A stretch of 64,000 nt of DNA. Source: Streptantibioticus ferralitis. Lineage in GTDB: Bacteria > Actinomycetota > Actinomycetes > Streptomycetales > Streptomycetaceae. The stretch spans positions 99,111-163,110 of the forward strand of contig NZ_JARHTQ010000019.1 of assembly GCF_029223525.1 (NCBI RefSeq), written 5' to 3'. Positions within the stretch are counted from its first letter, which is position 1. Every line of letters starts with the position of its first letter. Below, in pieces: positions 41,319-50,196 of the stretch. The notes under the pieces are model-generated. The model saw only the letters and a list, made by a program, of their open reading frames with translations. It was not told the origin of the DNA and searched no databases. Both the position numbers and the translations under genes were made by a program.

Positions 41319-43580
41319 ATGGAAACCGACCGGGAGATGTTCGAGGCGAGGCAGACCATGGACGCTCTGACCAGCAGTTCGGCCGATCGGGGGCCCGGAT
41401 CCGATAGCGGATACGCCAATGGCCGAGCCGGCGACGCGAACGCCGCTCCCGCTGCTTCCCCGTCGGATAACAAGGGCGATTGGGACTGGTTCACTCCGGC
41501 GAAGCCGGAGGCCACGGCCGATCCAGCTAACGACGATCCCGCCACCAGCGACTACTCCAACGGCGGCCAGCAAGCGGCCGATCCGCACCAGCGGTCGGCG
41601 GACGGCGGTGATGCCGCGATACCGAGCCGTACCCCGACGGCGATACGGCCGGTCGGCAACAGCACTCGGCGCACCGACCCCGGGGGCCAGGACCCGGCCC
41701 CCACGCCGTTGTACGATCACCGCCCCCCGCAGTGGGGAGACCTGCCGTCCTCGGCTGAAGCGTCCCGGCCGCGCCTGCCGACCCGGCCCACGCAGTCCAC
41801 GCGGTCAGCCGACCAAGGTGCCCCCACCGCGCCGGAGGGCGGGTGGCAGGAGACGGTGCCCGCGCAGCGGACCCCGCAACGCGACGCGACGGACCGGGGG
41901 GTGACGCCCCCCGGTCCGCCCGGGGCGCAAGGTTCACAAGCCGGACCAAACCCCCATGTACCACGGCGCGAGGCGACGCCCCCCGCCGAAGGATCCTGGT
42001 TCGCTCCCTCGCCGACCCATCCTGCCGAACACCAGCAGCCCACGACTTCGAACCCGCCCACCGCCCCACTGGGCCACATCCCGCCGGTACCCGGTGTCGG
42101 CGCGACGTCCCGACCGGCGGCACCCACGGAGGCGTCCGCCGCCTGGGGACAGACTCCGCCGGTGCCCGGCACCCCTACGCCCCATCCGGCGCCCGCGGCG
42201 CGGCCGTCCGAGGCGCCGAACCCGCCCACCGCCCCACGGGACCACGTCCCGACGATGCCCGGCGGTGGTGCCCCGTCCCAACCGGTCACGGAGACACGGT
42301 CGTCGGCGCCCGCGGAGCCGACCTCTCCCCGGCCGCACGCCCACCAGGCGCCCGGAGCCCCCGCGTCGCGGGAAGGATCCGCGGCTCAACGGACCGACGC
42401 GGCGCGGTCGTCCGCCGAGCCGACCCTGACGTCCGCCCGGGCCGCGGCCGCCTCCCCCGACGCCGTGCTCATCCGTCGCACGATGGACGCCATCGAGCCG
42501 GTCGCGGACAAGACGACCTCGTACTTCTACGCGCTTCTCTTCCTCCGCCATCCCGAGCTGCGAGAGCTGTTCCCCGCGGCGATGGACGCGCAGCGCGACC
42601 GGCTGTTCAAGGCGCTGCTGACCGCCGCCAAGCACGTGGACGACACCGACACCCTCACCGAGTACCTCTCCCATCTCGGCCGCGGACACCGCAAGTACGG
42701 CACCCGGCCCGAGCACTACCCGGCGGTCGGCGAATGCCTGCTCGGTGCGCTCACCCGCTATGCCCCCGACGTCTGGAACGAAGAGGTCGAAGCCGCCTGG
42801 GTCCGCGCGTACACCGCCATCTCGCAGATCATGATCGACGCCGCGGCGGCCGACGAGCTGACCTCACCGCCGTGGTGGCACGCCGAAGTCGTCTCGCATG
42901 AGCGCCGTACTCAGGACATCGCCGTCATCACGGTCCGTCCCGACCAGCCGTACCCCTTTCTCGCCGGGCAGTACACCAGCGTGGAAACCCCGTGGTGGCC
43001 GCGCGTATGGCGGCACTACTCGTTCGCTTCCGCCCCCCGCCCGGACGGACTCCTCTCGTTCCACATCAAGGCCGTACCGGCCGGTTGGGTCAGCTCGGCT
43101 CTGGTCAACCGCGCCCGCCCCGGTGACGTGATCCGACTCGGTCCTCCCGCCGGTTCCATGATTGTGGACCACGGCACTGACAACGGGCTGTTGTGCCTGG
43201 GCGGCGGTACCGGCATCGCGCCGATCAAGGCGCTGGTCGAGGATGTGGCGAAGCACGGCCGCAGACGCTCGGTCGAGGTCTTCTACGGCGCCCGTAGCGG
43301 CCATGACCTCTACGACCTGGACACCATGCTCCGTCTGCAGCAGGAGCATTCATGGCTGTCGGTGCGACCGGTGGTCTCCGAAGGGCCGGCCGGCGGGCTG
43401 ACCGGGCCGCTTTCCGAGGTCGTGCTGCGGTGCGGTCCATGGCACTCGTACGACGCGTACCTGTCCGGCCCGGCGGGGATGATCCGCAGCAGTGTCGACG
43501 CGCTGGTGGGCATCGGCATGCCCGCCCACCGCATACGTCATGACTCGGTCGCGGAGCTGGTCGCCGCAGCAGGCCACTGA
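41319..43580 (+). CDS. Flavohaemoglobin-like protein with long disordered N-terminus
   Basis: A 753-residue protein. Residues 1-~380 are low-complexity Pro/Ala/Thr/Ser-rich sequence with recurring PPVPG, NPPTAP and PTAP segments. A globin domain follows at ~381-510 (LIRRTMDAIEPVADKTTSYF; the proximal His is probably in GRGHRKYGTRPEHYPAVGE). A ferredoxin-reductase-like module is next: FLAGQYTSVETPWWPRVWRH, the FAD motif RHYSFASAP near 565, and the NAD(P) motif GGGTGIAPIKAL near 629. Flavohaemoglobins detoxify nitric oxide, but the extension is far longer than usual. The ATG at 41319 was chosen on codon bias; 41358 is an alternative. Confidence 0.85.
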   Translation: METDREMFEARQTMDALTSSSADRGPGSDSGYANGRAGDANAAPAASPSDNKGDWDWFTPAKPEATADPANDDPATSDYSNGGQQAADPHQRSADGGDAAIPSRTPTAIRPVGNSTRRTDPGGQDPAPTPLYDHRPPQWGDLPSSAEASRPRLPTRPTQSTRSADQGAPTAPEGGWQETVPAQRTPQRDATDRGVTPPGPPGAQGSQAGPNPHVPRREATPPAEGSWFAPSPTHPAEHQQPTTSNPPTAPLGHIPPVPGVGATSRPAAPTEASAAWGQTPPVPGTPTPHPAPAARPSEAPNPPTAPRDHVPTMPGGGAPSQPVTETRSSAPAEPTSPRPHAHQAPGAPASREGSAAQRTDAARSSAEPTLTSARAAAASPDAVLIRRTMDAIEPVADKTTSYFYALLFLRHPELRELFPAAMDAQRDRLFKALLTAAKHVDDTDTLTEYLSHLGRGHRKYGTRPEHYPAVGECLLGALTRYAPDVWNEEVEAAWVRAYTAISQIMIDAAAADELTSPPWWHAEVVSHERRTQDIAVITVRPDQPYPFLAGQYTSVETPWWPRVWRHYSFASAPRPDGLLSFHIKAVPAGWVSSALVNRARPGDVIRLGPPAGSMIVDHGTDNGLLCLGGGTGIAPIKALVEDVAKHGRRRSVEVFYGARSGHDLYDLDTMLRLQQEHSWLSVRPVVSEGPAGGLTGPLSEVVLRCGPWHSYDAYLSGPAGMIRSSVDALVGIGMPAHRIRHDSVAELVAAAGH

Positions 43581-43629
43581 GCGGTGAGCGCGCTCAGCAC
43601 ACTGTGTTCAGCACGTCTCAGGAGAAACG

Positions 43630-44502
43630 TTGAACCAAGATCAGCTTGAGCCTGCGTTCGGAGCTGTGCGACCCGGTAGCGATGGCGAGCACCAGATTCA
43701 GCGGGAACTCGGCACGGTGGCCCGTGCCGATCGTTTCTACGAGGATCAGGTCCGCGACCGACTCAACGCGAAGATGCGGGAGTTCACCGCCCGCCAGGAG
43801 ATGCTGTTCGTCTCGACGGCCGACCGCAAAGGCGAATGCGACAGCTCGTTCCGCGCGGGGCCGCCCGGGTTCATCCAGGTGCTGGACGACAAGACGGTGG
43901 CGTACCCCGAATACCGGGGCAACGGCGTCATGGCCTCGCTGGGCAACATCCAGGAGAACCCGCACATCGGGATCCTGATGATCGACTTCGCGCGGGACCG
44001 CATCGGTCTGCACATCAACGGCCGCGCCCGGCTCGTCCCCGACGACCTGATGCGTGCCGCGCATCCGGAGCTGCCGGTCGATCCGGTGCCGGGGCGGCGG
44101 GCGCAGGTGTGGGTGGAGGTCACGGTCGTGGAGGCGTACATCCACTGCTCGAAGCACATTCCGCGGCTGGTCAAGGCGCCGCTGCGGGCCGGAGCCCCGG
44201 CTGCGGACGGCGAGCAGGCCTGGGGCACCGACGACGTCAAACGCAAGGGCGGGGACTACTTCGGCACGGCCGCCCAGGCTCGCGAGGCGCGCCGGGCGTC
44301 GGCTCGTACCGAGGCCGAGCCGTCCGCGTCGCCGCGCAGCCTCCCGCTCCAGGCACCGCCGGAGTTGGCGGAGGCGGACCGGGAGAGGTGGCGGCGGGAG
44401 GCGGAACGGGCGCTGACCGAGGCGCGCCAGCGGGTGTCCGCCGAGGCGCCCGGCGCGCCCGGAGCCGACCAACAGGGCGGCTTCGACGGCTGGTTCGGCT
44501 GA
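43630..44502 (+). CDS. Pyridoxamine 5'-phosphate oxidase-fold protein
   Basis: A 290-residue split-barrel protein starting at a TTG (43630) behind aggaga. The core reads EMLFVSTADRKGECDSSFRA, VLDDKTVAYPEYRGNGVMAS and NPHIGILMIDFARDRIGLHI, which match the PNPOx-like family of flavin- or haem-binding proteins. The C-terminal ~80 residues are charged and Ala-rich (RERWRREAERALTEARQR). It lies 49 bp after the flavohaemoglobin-like gene, so a redox partnership or shared NO/nitro-stress role is possible; this is inferred. Confidence 0.83.
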   Translation: MNQDQLEPAFGAVRPGSDGEHQIQRELGTVARADRFYEDQVRDRLNAKMREFTARQEMLFVSTADRKGECDSSFRAGPPGFIQVLDDKTVAYPEYRGNGVMASLGNIQENPHIGILMIDFARDRIGLHINGRARLVPDDLMRAAHPELPVDPVPGRRAQVWVEVTVVEAYIHCSKHIPRLVKAPLRAGAPAADGEQAWGTDDVKRKGGDYFGTAAQAREARRASARTEAEPSASPRSLPLQAPPELAEADRERWRREAERALTEARQRVSAEAPGAPGADQQGGFDGWFG

Positions 44503-44509
44503 GGACCTC

Positions 44510-45010
44510 TCACCCGAGGTCGGTGGCGAGCAGTGCCCGCACACCCTCGATGTTGGCGTCGAGATAGGCCCGCAGGGACGCTGGGACGACGTCTACGGAT
44601 GCCACGCCCTCGCGGGTGAACGGGACACGGACGAACTCGTAGGTTCCGCATGGCTCGTCGACCTCGGGGCCGTGCCGTCGTGACAGGTCCATCGACGCCA
44701 GGCGGCAGACGAAGAAGTGCTGCACCTTCACCCCGCGCGCCCCGTCCTCACGGATGTGTTCGACGGTGTCGACGAAGGCGGAAACGACGTCGGCCACCTT
44801 GGCGCCCAGTTCCTCGTCGACCTCGCGGTGCAGCGCGTCGACGACCGTGGCGTCCCCGGGCTCCACACCGCCACCGGGGGTGATCCAGTACGGCGCCTCA
44901 CCAGGCTTGGTGCGCTTGATCAGCAGGAGCTGGTCACCGTCGAGGAGGATCGCCCGTGCGGTGCGCTTGACCACCGGCCGGGCAACAGGGTCTGGGGTGT
45001 CCGCTGCCAT
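44510..45010 (-). CDS. NUDIX hydrolase
   Basis: A 166-residue NUDIX protein. The box reads GGGVEPGDATVVDALHREVD followed by EELGA, matching GX5EX7REUXEEXGU. Early strands (ARAILLDGDQLLLIKRTK) and a VKVQHFFVCRL strand complete the fold. Members hydrolyse nucleoside diphosphate derivatives; the substrate is unknown. It converges with the PNPOx gene, 7 bp apart. Confidence 0.92.
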   Translation of the reverse strand: MAADTPDPVARPVVKRTARAILLDGDQLLLIKRTKPGEAPYWITPGGGVEPGDATVVDALHREVDEELGAKVADVVSAFVDTVEHIREDGARGVKVQHFFVCRLASMDLSRRHGPEVDEPCGTYEFVRVPFTREGVASVDVVPASLRAYLDANIEGVRALLATDLG

Positions 45011-45130
45011 GCAGGAAAAATGCCGCGCCGTGGCGGTGGCGAAACGCCTTGGACGGAGCGGATCGGAATGTGAGATTCCAGGGATCCCCAGGGACGCTCG
45101 GGGTTGGCACGCGCCTTCACCGCGGGCCCA

Positions 45131-46102
45131 CTACCACTCGGCAGCGGCGTTCAGCAGCCGCTCCTGCGCTCGTGCGACATGCGGCAGCGCGAGCGTGCCG
45201 GCGCGAACCACCAGGTAGTACGTACGCAGCGGTGGAATCCGAGGTTCCAGTACCGGGACGACCTCACCGGCGGCGAACGCGGCGGCGCACAGATAGCGGG
45301 GCAGCACGGCCATCCCCGCGCCCGCCCGTACGCACTCCAGCACCGCTCTGAGGTCCGGTACGACCACGGTGGCGTCGGCCGCCGGTTTGCCGCCGAACAC
45401 TTCCGTCCAGTAGCCGACGAGCAGCGGTAGATCCTCCTCGTAGCCGACCAGGGGCACGCTGTCGAGCGCTTCGACCAGTTCCGCGGTGGGCTCGGAGACC
45501 AGGGGCGTACCGGGTCTGCTGACGGCCCCGGGGCCGGGTCTCGACCCGTGTTCCGGCGCTGATGCGGCGGGGAGCGCACCGATGCGTTCCGCCCAGCAGG
45601 AGGAGGCGACCAGGATCTGCTCCTCGTCCCACAACGGAGTCGCGTGCAGCAGCCGGGCCCGTGGCCGGGTGGTGCCGATCACCAGTTCATGCCGTCCCTC
45701 CGCGAGGCCGGTCAGGGCCTCGTCTCCGGCTCCGAACGCGACCCGTAGGGCGAAGCTCTCTTCGGCGAGCGGTGCGAGTGCGGGCAGCACCCGCAGCGCG
45801 GTGAACTCCGCGGGACCGGCGAGATGGAGCGTCCGGTCCTGGGCAGCGCCGTTCAGCTCGGTCTCGGCGATCTCGCGAAGGGCGTCGAGATGCGGGGCCA
45901 CCTTGTGCGCGAGTTCGTCTCCCACGGTCGTGGCGGCGACGCCGCGCGGCAGGCGGCGGAACAACGGGCGGCCCAACTGGCGTTCAAGACTGCGGATCTG
46001 CCCGGTGACCGCGGGCTGGGAGAGCCCCAGCAGCTGAGCGGCCCTGGTGAACGAGCCGGCCCGGTGCACCGCGACGAAGGTGCGCAACAGGGCCAGATCC
46101 AT
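45131..46102 (-). CDS. LysR family transcriptional regulator
   Basis: A 323-residue LysR-type regulator. The HTH is DLALLRTFVAVHRAGSFTRA, AQLLGLSQPAVTGQIRSLER. The C-terminal effector domain resembles the periplasmic binding fold (DRTLHLAGPAEFTALRVLPA). A dyad at 46128-46147, 25 bp before its start, is the likely binding site. The divergent subtilisin-inhibitor gene lies 350 bp away and could be a target, but there is no direct evidence. Confidence 0.92.
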   Translation of the reverse strand: MDLALLRTFVAVHRAGSFTRAAQLLGLSQPAVTGQIRSLERQLGRPLFRRLPRGVAATTVGDELAHKVAPHLDALREIAETELNGAAQDRTLHLAGPAEFTALRVLPALAPLAEESFALRVAFGAGDEALTGLAEGRHELVIGTTRPRARLLHATPLWDEEQILVASSCWAERIGALPAASAPEHGSRPGPGAVSRPGTPLVSEPTAELVEALDSVPLVGYEEDLPLLVGYWTEVFGGKPAADATVVVPDLRAVLECVRAGAGMAVLPRYLCAAAFAAGEVVPVLEPRIPPLRTYYLVVRAGTLALPHVARAQERLLNAAAEW

Positions 46103-46127
46103 GGGTGCTCCTTGTTCGGTGCGTATG

Positions 46128-46147
46128 CATCAGGCGTTTGCCTGGTG
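46128..46147. promoter_or_regulatory. Likely LysR operator
   Basis: CATCAGGC-GTTT-GCCTGGTG, 8-bp arms with one mismatch, just upstream of the LysR gene. Confidence 0.5.
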
Positions 46148-46193
46148 AATCGGCAACGATAAATATGTCGATGGGCACGCTCTATAACTGTGA

Positions 46194-46222
46194 TTGGACA
46201 CTGACGCAGAGTCAACTAACCT
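46194..46222 (+). promoter_or_regulatory. Sigma70-like promoter ahead of the inhibitor gene
   Basis: TTGGAC (46194-46199), a 17-bp spacer, then TAACCT (46217-46222). It would start a transcript near 46229, leaving a ~225-base leader that contains the 46253-46291 hairpin. Confidence 0.4.
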
Positions 46223-46252
46223 TGTGGGGGCGCGACTTCGCGCAGAGGGGCG

Positions 46253-46291
46253 GGGCGGTCAGAGCCACGAGGGGGGAGGCTCTGACCGCCC
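46253..46291. other. Strong hairpin in the subtilisin-inhibitor leader
   Basis: Perfect 14-bp stem gggcggtcagagcc / ggctctgaccgccc with an 11-base purine-rich loop. It could be a leader attenuator or an RNA-stabilising 5' structure. No coding frame ends here on either strand. Confidence 0.5.
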
Positions 46292-46454
46292 GTTCCCGTT
46301 TCTGGGGCGTTTCAGGGCCTGGGGTGCGCTCTGGGGGAACGGTCGCTGCTCGCGGTTTCGGCCGACACGCCGCCATTCGAGTGACGATCACCGGGAGTGG
46401 TCCGGTAAGTCGCTATTGCTTCGGTGAGTCGTCCCCGAAGCAGAGGAGATCCCC

Positions 46455-46862
46455 ATGGGCGCCATCGCCCGCCGTACCGTTCCGCTGGCCCTCGCGGTGT
46501 CCGCTGTGCTGGCTCCGTTCGCGGCAGCTCCTGTCGCCGCGGAACCGGTGGCCCGGGCGGTGCTGATGCTCAGCGTCGAACACCGCGGCCACCATGGCCG
46601 GTCCGCGCCGACCAGCGTCCTGTTGCTGTGCGGGCCCGCTGGCGGCACGCATCCGGATCCGCAGGCGGCGTGCGCGGCGCTGGAGGACGCGCGCGGACAA
46701 TTCAGGGAACTTCGGCGGATGGTGCGGATGTGTCCGATGATCGTCGATCCGGTCACCATCAGGGCGCGCGGCCACTGGTGGGGCAGGCGGGTCTCGTTCA
46801 CACGGACCTATGTGAACAACTGCGTGGCGGCCCGGCAGACCGGAAACGTCTTCGCCTTCTGA
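46455..46862 (+). CDS. Subtilisin inhibitor-like secreted protein (SSI family)
   Basis: A 135-residue Streptomyces subtilisin inhibitor. A Sec signal (MGAIARRTVPLALAVSAVLA) ends near AAPVAAEP. The mature protein has the four expected cysteines: LLCGPAGGTHPDPQAACAAL, then MCPMIVDPVT and NNCVAA. The reactive-site loop is MCPMIVDPVT, with Met-Ile at the P1-P1' position by analogy with SSI, suggesting subtilisin-type targets. The conserved C-terminus reads TYVNNCVAARQTGNVFAF. The start has a gaggagat Shine-Dalgarno. Confidence 0.95.
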   Translation: MGAIARRTVPLALAVSAVLAPFAAAPVAAEPVARAVLMLSVEHRGHHGRSAPTSVLLLCGPAGGTHPDPQAACAALEDARGQFRELRRMVRMCPMIVDPVTIRARGHWWGRRVSFTRTYVNNCVAARQTGNVFAF

Positions 46863-46874
46863 TGCCCAGGCGGG

Positions 46875-46914
46875 CGCCGGACGCGGAACCTCTCTGAGCC
46901 TCGTGTCCGGCGCC
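46875..46914. terminator. Bidirectional terminator
   Basis: 9-bp stem gcgccggac / gtccggcgc with a 22-base loop between the convergent inhibitor and PLP-enzyme genes. Confidence 0.55.
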
Positions 46915-46926
46915 GCGCCGCGGTGG

Positions 46927-48060
46927 CTACTTCGCCGCGTCCAGCGCCTGGAGCACGTCCGCCACGATGTCCTGTGCGTCTTCCACACCCACCGAGAAGC
47001 GGATGAACCCGCCCGGGACGGCGTCGCCGCCCCAACGGGCCCGGCGTTCCGCCGTGCTGAGCACCGAGCCGAAGCTCGTGGCCTCTCCGGTCATGCGCAG
47101 CGCGGCGAGAAAGCGCTCTGCATGATCCCGGCCGGGCAGTACGAAGGAGACCACGGGCCCGAAGTTCCGCATCTGACTGGTGGCCACCTGGTGCGCGGGA
47201 TCGGTTGGCAGGCCGGGATAGCGCAGCCCGGTGACCTCCTCGCGCTGGCTCAGGGCGGACGCCAACGCGAGCGCGTTCCGCTGCTGCCGATCGACTCGAA
47301 GGTGAAGCGTGGCCAGTGAGCGATGCGCCAGCCATGCCTCCATCGGGCCGGGGATCGCCCCCACGGTCTTGCGCCACAGCCGCACCGAGGCTGCCAACTC
47401 CGCGTCCCGCACGGTCACATAGCCCAGCAGTAGATCACCGTGGCCGGACAACGCCTTGGTACCGCTGGCCACCGCGAAGTCCGCGCCCAGCTCCAGAGGC
47501 CGTTGACCCAGCGGTGTGGACAAGGTGTTGTCCACCGCGACCAGGGCGCCAGCCGAGTGTGCGGCGTCCGCCAGTCGCCGGATGTCGCATACGTCGAGCC
47601 CTGGGTTGGAGGGCGTCTCGATCCACAGCAGCCTCGCGCCGTCGAGCACATCGAGCTGGGCATCGCCACCTGTCGGCGCGAGCCGCACCCGGACACCGTA
47701 CGACTCAAGGCGCTGCTGGAGCGCACGAGTCGTCTGGTAGCAGTCAGAGGGCAGAACGACCGTGTCCCCGGACCGCACCTGGGCGAGGAGGACAGCCGAG
47801 ACCGCGGCCATGCCCGAGGCGAAGGTGACCGTCTGCGCCGGGACATCCGGCGACTCCAGCCCTGAGATCGCCTCTTCCAGGCGGCTCCACGTCGGGTTCT
47901 CGTCGCGGCCATAGGTATACGGGCCGATCGGCTCGCCGGGCAGATGGTAGTGCGCCACGAAAGCGGGTCCCGGCAGCGAGGGGGAGTACGCCTCGGCAGG
48001 CGGTCGCCCGGCGTGAACGCTTCGGGTGCCGTCTCCCACCCGGGGGGACTGCTCGGACAT
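46927..48060 (-). CDS. Cystathionine gamma-lyase / gamma-synthase family PLP enzyme
   Basis: A 377-residue Cys/Met-metabolism PLP enzyme. Family blocks are YTYGRDENPTWSRLEEAISG, VTFASGMAAVSAVLLAQVRS, WIETPSNPGLDVCDIRRLA, and the PLP lysine in ASGTKALSGHGDLLLGYV. The C-terminal RFSVGVEDAQDIVADVLQAL is typical. The start at 48060 lies just before a parS site; the longer frame would read through that site. Lyase versus synthase activity cannot be separated from sequence alone. Confidence 0.92.
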   Translation of the reverse strand: MSEQSPRVGDGTRSVHAGRPPAEAYSPSLPGPAFVAHYHLPGEPIGPYTYGRDENPTWSRLEEAISGLESPDVPAQTVTFASGMAAVSAVLLAQVRSGDTVVLPSDCYQTTRALQQRLESYGVRVRLAPTGGDAQLDVLDGARLLWIETPSNPGLDVCDIRRLADAAHSAGALVAVDNTLSTPLGQRPLELGADFAVASGTKALSGHGDLLLGYVTVRDAELAASVRLWRKTVGAIPGPMEAWLAHRSLATLHLRVDRQQRNALALASALSQREEVTGLRYPGLPTDPAHQVATSQMRNFGPVVSFVLPGRDHAERFLAALRMTGEATSFGSVLSTAERRARWGGDAVPGGFIRFSVGVEDAQDIVADVLQALDAAK

Positions 48061-48085
48061 CACTGCCTCCTGCTGGGACGATCGA

Positions 48086-48101
48086 TGTTTCACGTGAAAC
48101 C
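48086..48101. other. parS centromere site 6
   Basis: TGTTTCACGTGAAACC: perfect 14-bp core with one deviation in the last flank base. It lies between the PLP enzyme and the DoxX-like gene. Confidence 0.88.
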
Positions 48102-48149
48102 ACGATCCCGCCGATGGGCGGGCCGCTGCGCGCTGGTTGTATATGGCCT

Positions 48150-48548
48150 GTGATCCTAAGAGGCCGGGCGATCCCGAGATGGTGCGCTCTGGCACCCGGC
48201 GCCGCTGTCGCGCTGGTGTGGTTCTACGAAGGCCTGTGGTGCAAGGTCTTTCCCGGGCGGCCGGACCATCGCGCGATCATCGCGGCGATCCCGTTGCTGC
48301 CGGGCTGGGCGGTAACACCGCTGATGGTGGCAATCGGCTTGGCGGAGGCGGCGGTTGGGGTATGGGTGCTCAGCGGCAGGCGCCCGTATCTGGTGGCGGG
48401 TGTGCAGACCTGGTTGATCGGTTCGTTCAATCTGGGCGGTCTGCTGTTCGCGACGGACCGCATAACGGAGCCCGGGCGGCTGATCGTGATGAACCTGGCG
48501 CTGATCGCCCTGATCTGGCTGGTCGCTGAGCGGCAGGCGGCCCGATGA
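48150..48548 (+). CDS. DoxX-like membrane protein
   Basis: A 132-residue protein with four hydrophobic helices. The first has VALVWFYEGLWCKVFPGRPD, a DoxX-like pattern of an aromatic-Glu-Gly run and a basic KVFPG turn. Later segments are MVAIGLAEAAVGVWVLSGR and LIVMNLALIALIWLVAERQA. I used the GTG at 48150; no good Shine-Dalgarno is visible. First gene of a five-gene coupled operon: its stop overlaps the next ATG. Confidence 0.7.
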   Translation: MILRGRAIPRWCALAPGAAVALVWFYEGLWCKVFPGRPDHRAIIAAIPLLPGWAVTPLMVAIGLAEAAVGVWVLSGRRPYLVAGVQTWLIGSFNLGGLLFATDRITEPGRLIVMNLALIALIWLVAERQAAR

Positions 48549-49426
48549 CGGGGAACCCTTGGTCGGCCGGGCGGATTCTCACCGCACAGAGCGGTGGCCC
48601 CCGGCTGCTCTTCGGGCGGATGTACGAGGATCCGAGGGTCGAACTGAGAGCCTTCCCCGCCGCGCCCGCACGTGTCCTGTGTATCGCCTCGGCAGGCGAC
48701 ACCGCGGCGGCCCTCGCCCATGCCGGGCATGACGTCACCGCCATCGACATCAACGCCCGCCAACTCGGCTACGCCGCCGGCCGTGTGAGGCGAGGCGCCC
48801 CGGCCCGCACCGGTACCGCGGAACACCTGACGGCCGTCGGGCGCCAAGCCGCCGCCGTCCTTCCCGCCTGGCGGCCCGCGTCCCTCGCCGCCTTCCTCGA
48901 TCTCGACGACCCCGTACGGCAGTTGACGTGGTGGCGTGAACGGCTCGACGGTCCAGGGCTGCGGCTGCTCATGGGCGCCGCGCTACGGCCCGCCGGTCTG
49001 CTCGCGGCGCTGCTGCGCCCCGGATTCCGAGGGGCGGTGCCCGCTCGCTTCGACACTTTGCTGCGGCAGCGCATCGCGAACACCGTCGCCCGGCATCCGA
49101 ATGCGGACAACCCCCTGCTGCGGCTTCTGCTGCTCGGCGAGGCGGCCCCGGATCCGGCGCCGACGCCGGGCGTGCGGTTTGTGCACGCCGAGGTCGCCGA
49201 GTACCTGGAGTCCGTAACGCCGGGCAGCTATGACGCCATCACCCTCTCCAACGTTCTTGACGGACCCGGCAGTTCGTACGCGCGGCGGCTACGCACGGCC
49301 GTGGAGCGTGCGGTCCGACCGGGAGGAGTCGCCGTACTACGCAGTCTGCGCGGGCCGGGGTCCACCGACGACCGTTGCCCGTTGTGGGGAACGGTGCACC
49401 TGACGCGTATAGGAGGCATGGCGTGA
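48545..49426 (+). CDS. DUF3419/BtaA-like aminocarboxypropyl transferase
   Basis: A 293-residue SAM-binding-fold protein. The family pattern is visible as VLCIASAGDTAAALAHAGHD and VTAIDINARQLGYAAGRVRR, the DUF3419 D-x-N-x-x-Q-L motif, with LSNVLDGPG and AVRPGGVAVLRSL later. BtaA proteins transfer a 3-amino-3-carboxypropyl group from SAM to diacylglycerol in betaine-lipid synthesis. This copy is shorter than typical BtaA, so the acceptor may differ. ATG overlaps the previous stop; its own stop overlaps the next GTG. Confidence 0.65.
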   Translation: MTGNPWSAGRILTAQSGGPRLLFGRMYEDPRVELRAFPAAPARVLCIASAGDTAAALAHAGHDVTAIDINARQLGYAAGRVRRGAPARTGTAEHLTAVGRQAAAVLPAWRPASLAAFLDLDDPVRQLTWWRERLDGPGLRLLMGAALRPAGLLAALLRPGFRGAVPARFDTLLRQRIANTVARHPNADNPLLRLLLLGEAAPDPAPTPGVRFVHAEVAEYLESVTPGSYDAITLSNVLDGPGSSYARRLRTAVERAVRPGGVAVLRSLRGPGSTDDRCPLWGTVHLTRIGGMA

Positions 49427-50196
49427 GGCATCTGCTGCGTCGCCATCCGTTGCCGTTGCATACGCACTTCGCGCACTCGCTCGTCCTGACCTATGCCTTT
49501 CCCGCCGACGTCCTACGCCCGGCGCTGACTCCCGGGCTGGAACTCGACACCTATACCGCGGGTGAGCGGGAGTACGGGTTCGCGGCGGTCGCGCTCGTGG
49601 ATCTGAGGGCGCTAAGGCCGCCGTTCGCCCCCCGAGTGCTCGGCACCGACCATCTGATGACCGGCTACCGGATCTTCACCCGCTTCCGCACCCCGGGCGG
49701 CCGGACCATGCGGGGCCTGCGCATCCTGCGCAGTGACACCTCCAGCCGGGTGCTGGCGCTCGGCGGCAATGTGCTGACCCGCTACCACTACCAACTAGCC
49801 CAGCTCGGCTGCCGGTTGACCGATGACCGGTTGGAGTTCGCCGTCCGGTCCCGGGACACGGCGGCCGATCTGCGGGTCGCGGCGAACATCAAGGACGCCG
49901 CTCCGCTGCCCGAGGGCAGCCCCTTCGCTTCCGAACGCGATGCCCGTCGCTTCGCGGGACCGCTTCCGTACACCTTCGAGTACGAGCCGCGTGATGACAG
50001 CGTCACGGTGGTCAAGGCGTTCCGCACCCGTTGGGAGCCTCGACCGGTGGCCGTGGATGTGCGGCGGTTGACCTTCTTCGAGCACGGTCTCTTCGCCGGG
50101 ACCCGGCCGCTGCTCGCCAACGCCTTCCATGTCGCGTGGGTCGACTACGGCTGGCACGCGGGGGTACGGCACAGAACCGACGGGACGCGCATATGA
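49423..50196 (+). CDS. DUF2071 (acetoacetate decarboxylase-like fold) protein
   Basis: A 257-residue DUF2071 protein starting at a GTG (49423) with aggagg upstream. Recognisable features are HFAHSLVLTYAFPADVLRPA, LELDTYTAGEREYGFAAVAL and the C-terminal VRRLTFFEHGLFAGTRPLLA. The family adopts an acetoacetate-decarboxylase-like beta cone without a proven reaction. It is third in the coupled operon with a BtaA-like enzyme and a methyltransferase. Confidence 0.75.
   Translation: MRHLLRRHPLPLHTHFAHSLVLTYAFPADVLRPALTPGLELDTYTAGEREYGFAAVALVDLRALRPPFAPRVLGTDHLMTGYRIFTRFRTPGGRTMRGLRILRSDTSSRVLALGGNVLTRYHYQLAQLGCRLTDDRLEFAVRSRDTAADLRVAANIKDAAPLPEGSPFASERDARRFAGPLPYTFEYEPRDDSVTVVKAFRTRWEPRPVAVDVRRLTFFEHGLFAGTRPLLANAFHVAWVDYGWHAGVRHRTDGTRI

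Noticed and set aside
47515..47523. Perfect DnaA box (TTGTCCACA on the minus strand) inside the PLP enzyme gene
   Set aside because: A single box inside a coding sequence with no neighbours; likely chance.
48102..48195. Longer start for the PLP enzyme, giving an N-terminus that contains FHVKH
   Set aside because: That peptide is simply the parS palindrome read in frame; the ATG at 48060 is the better start.
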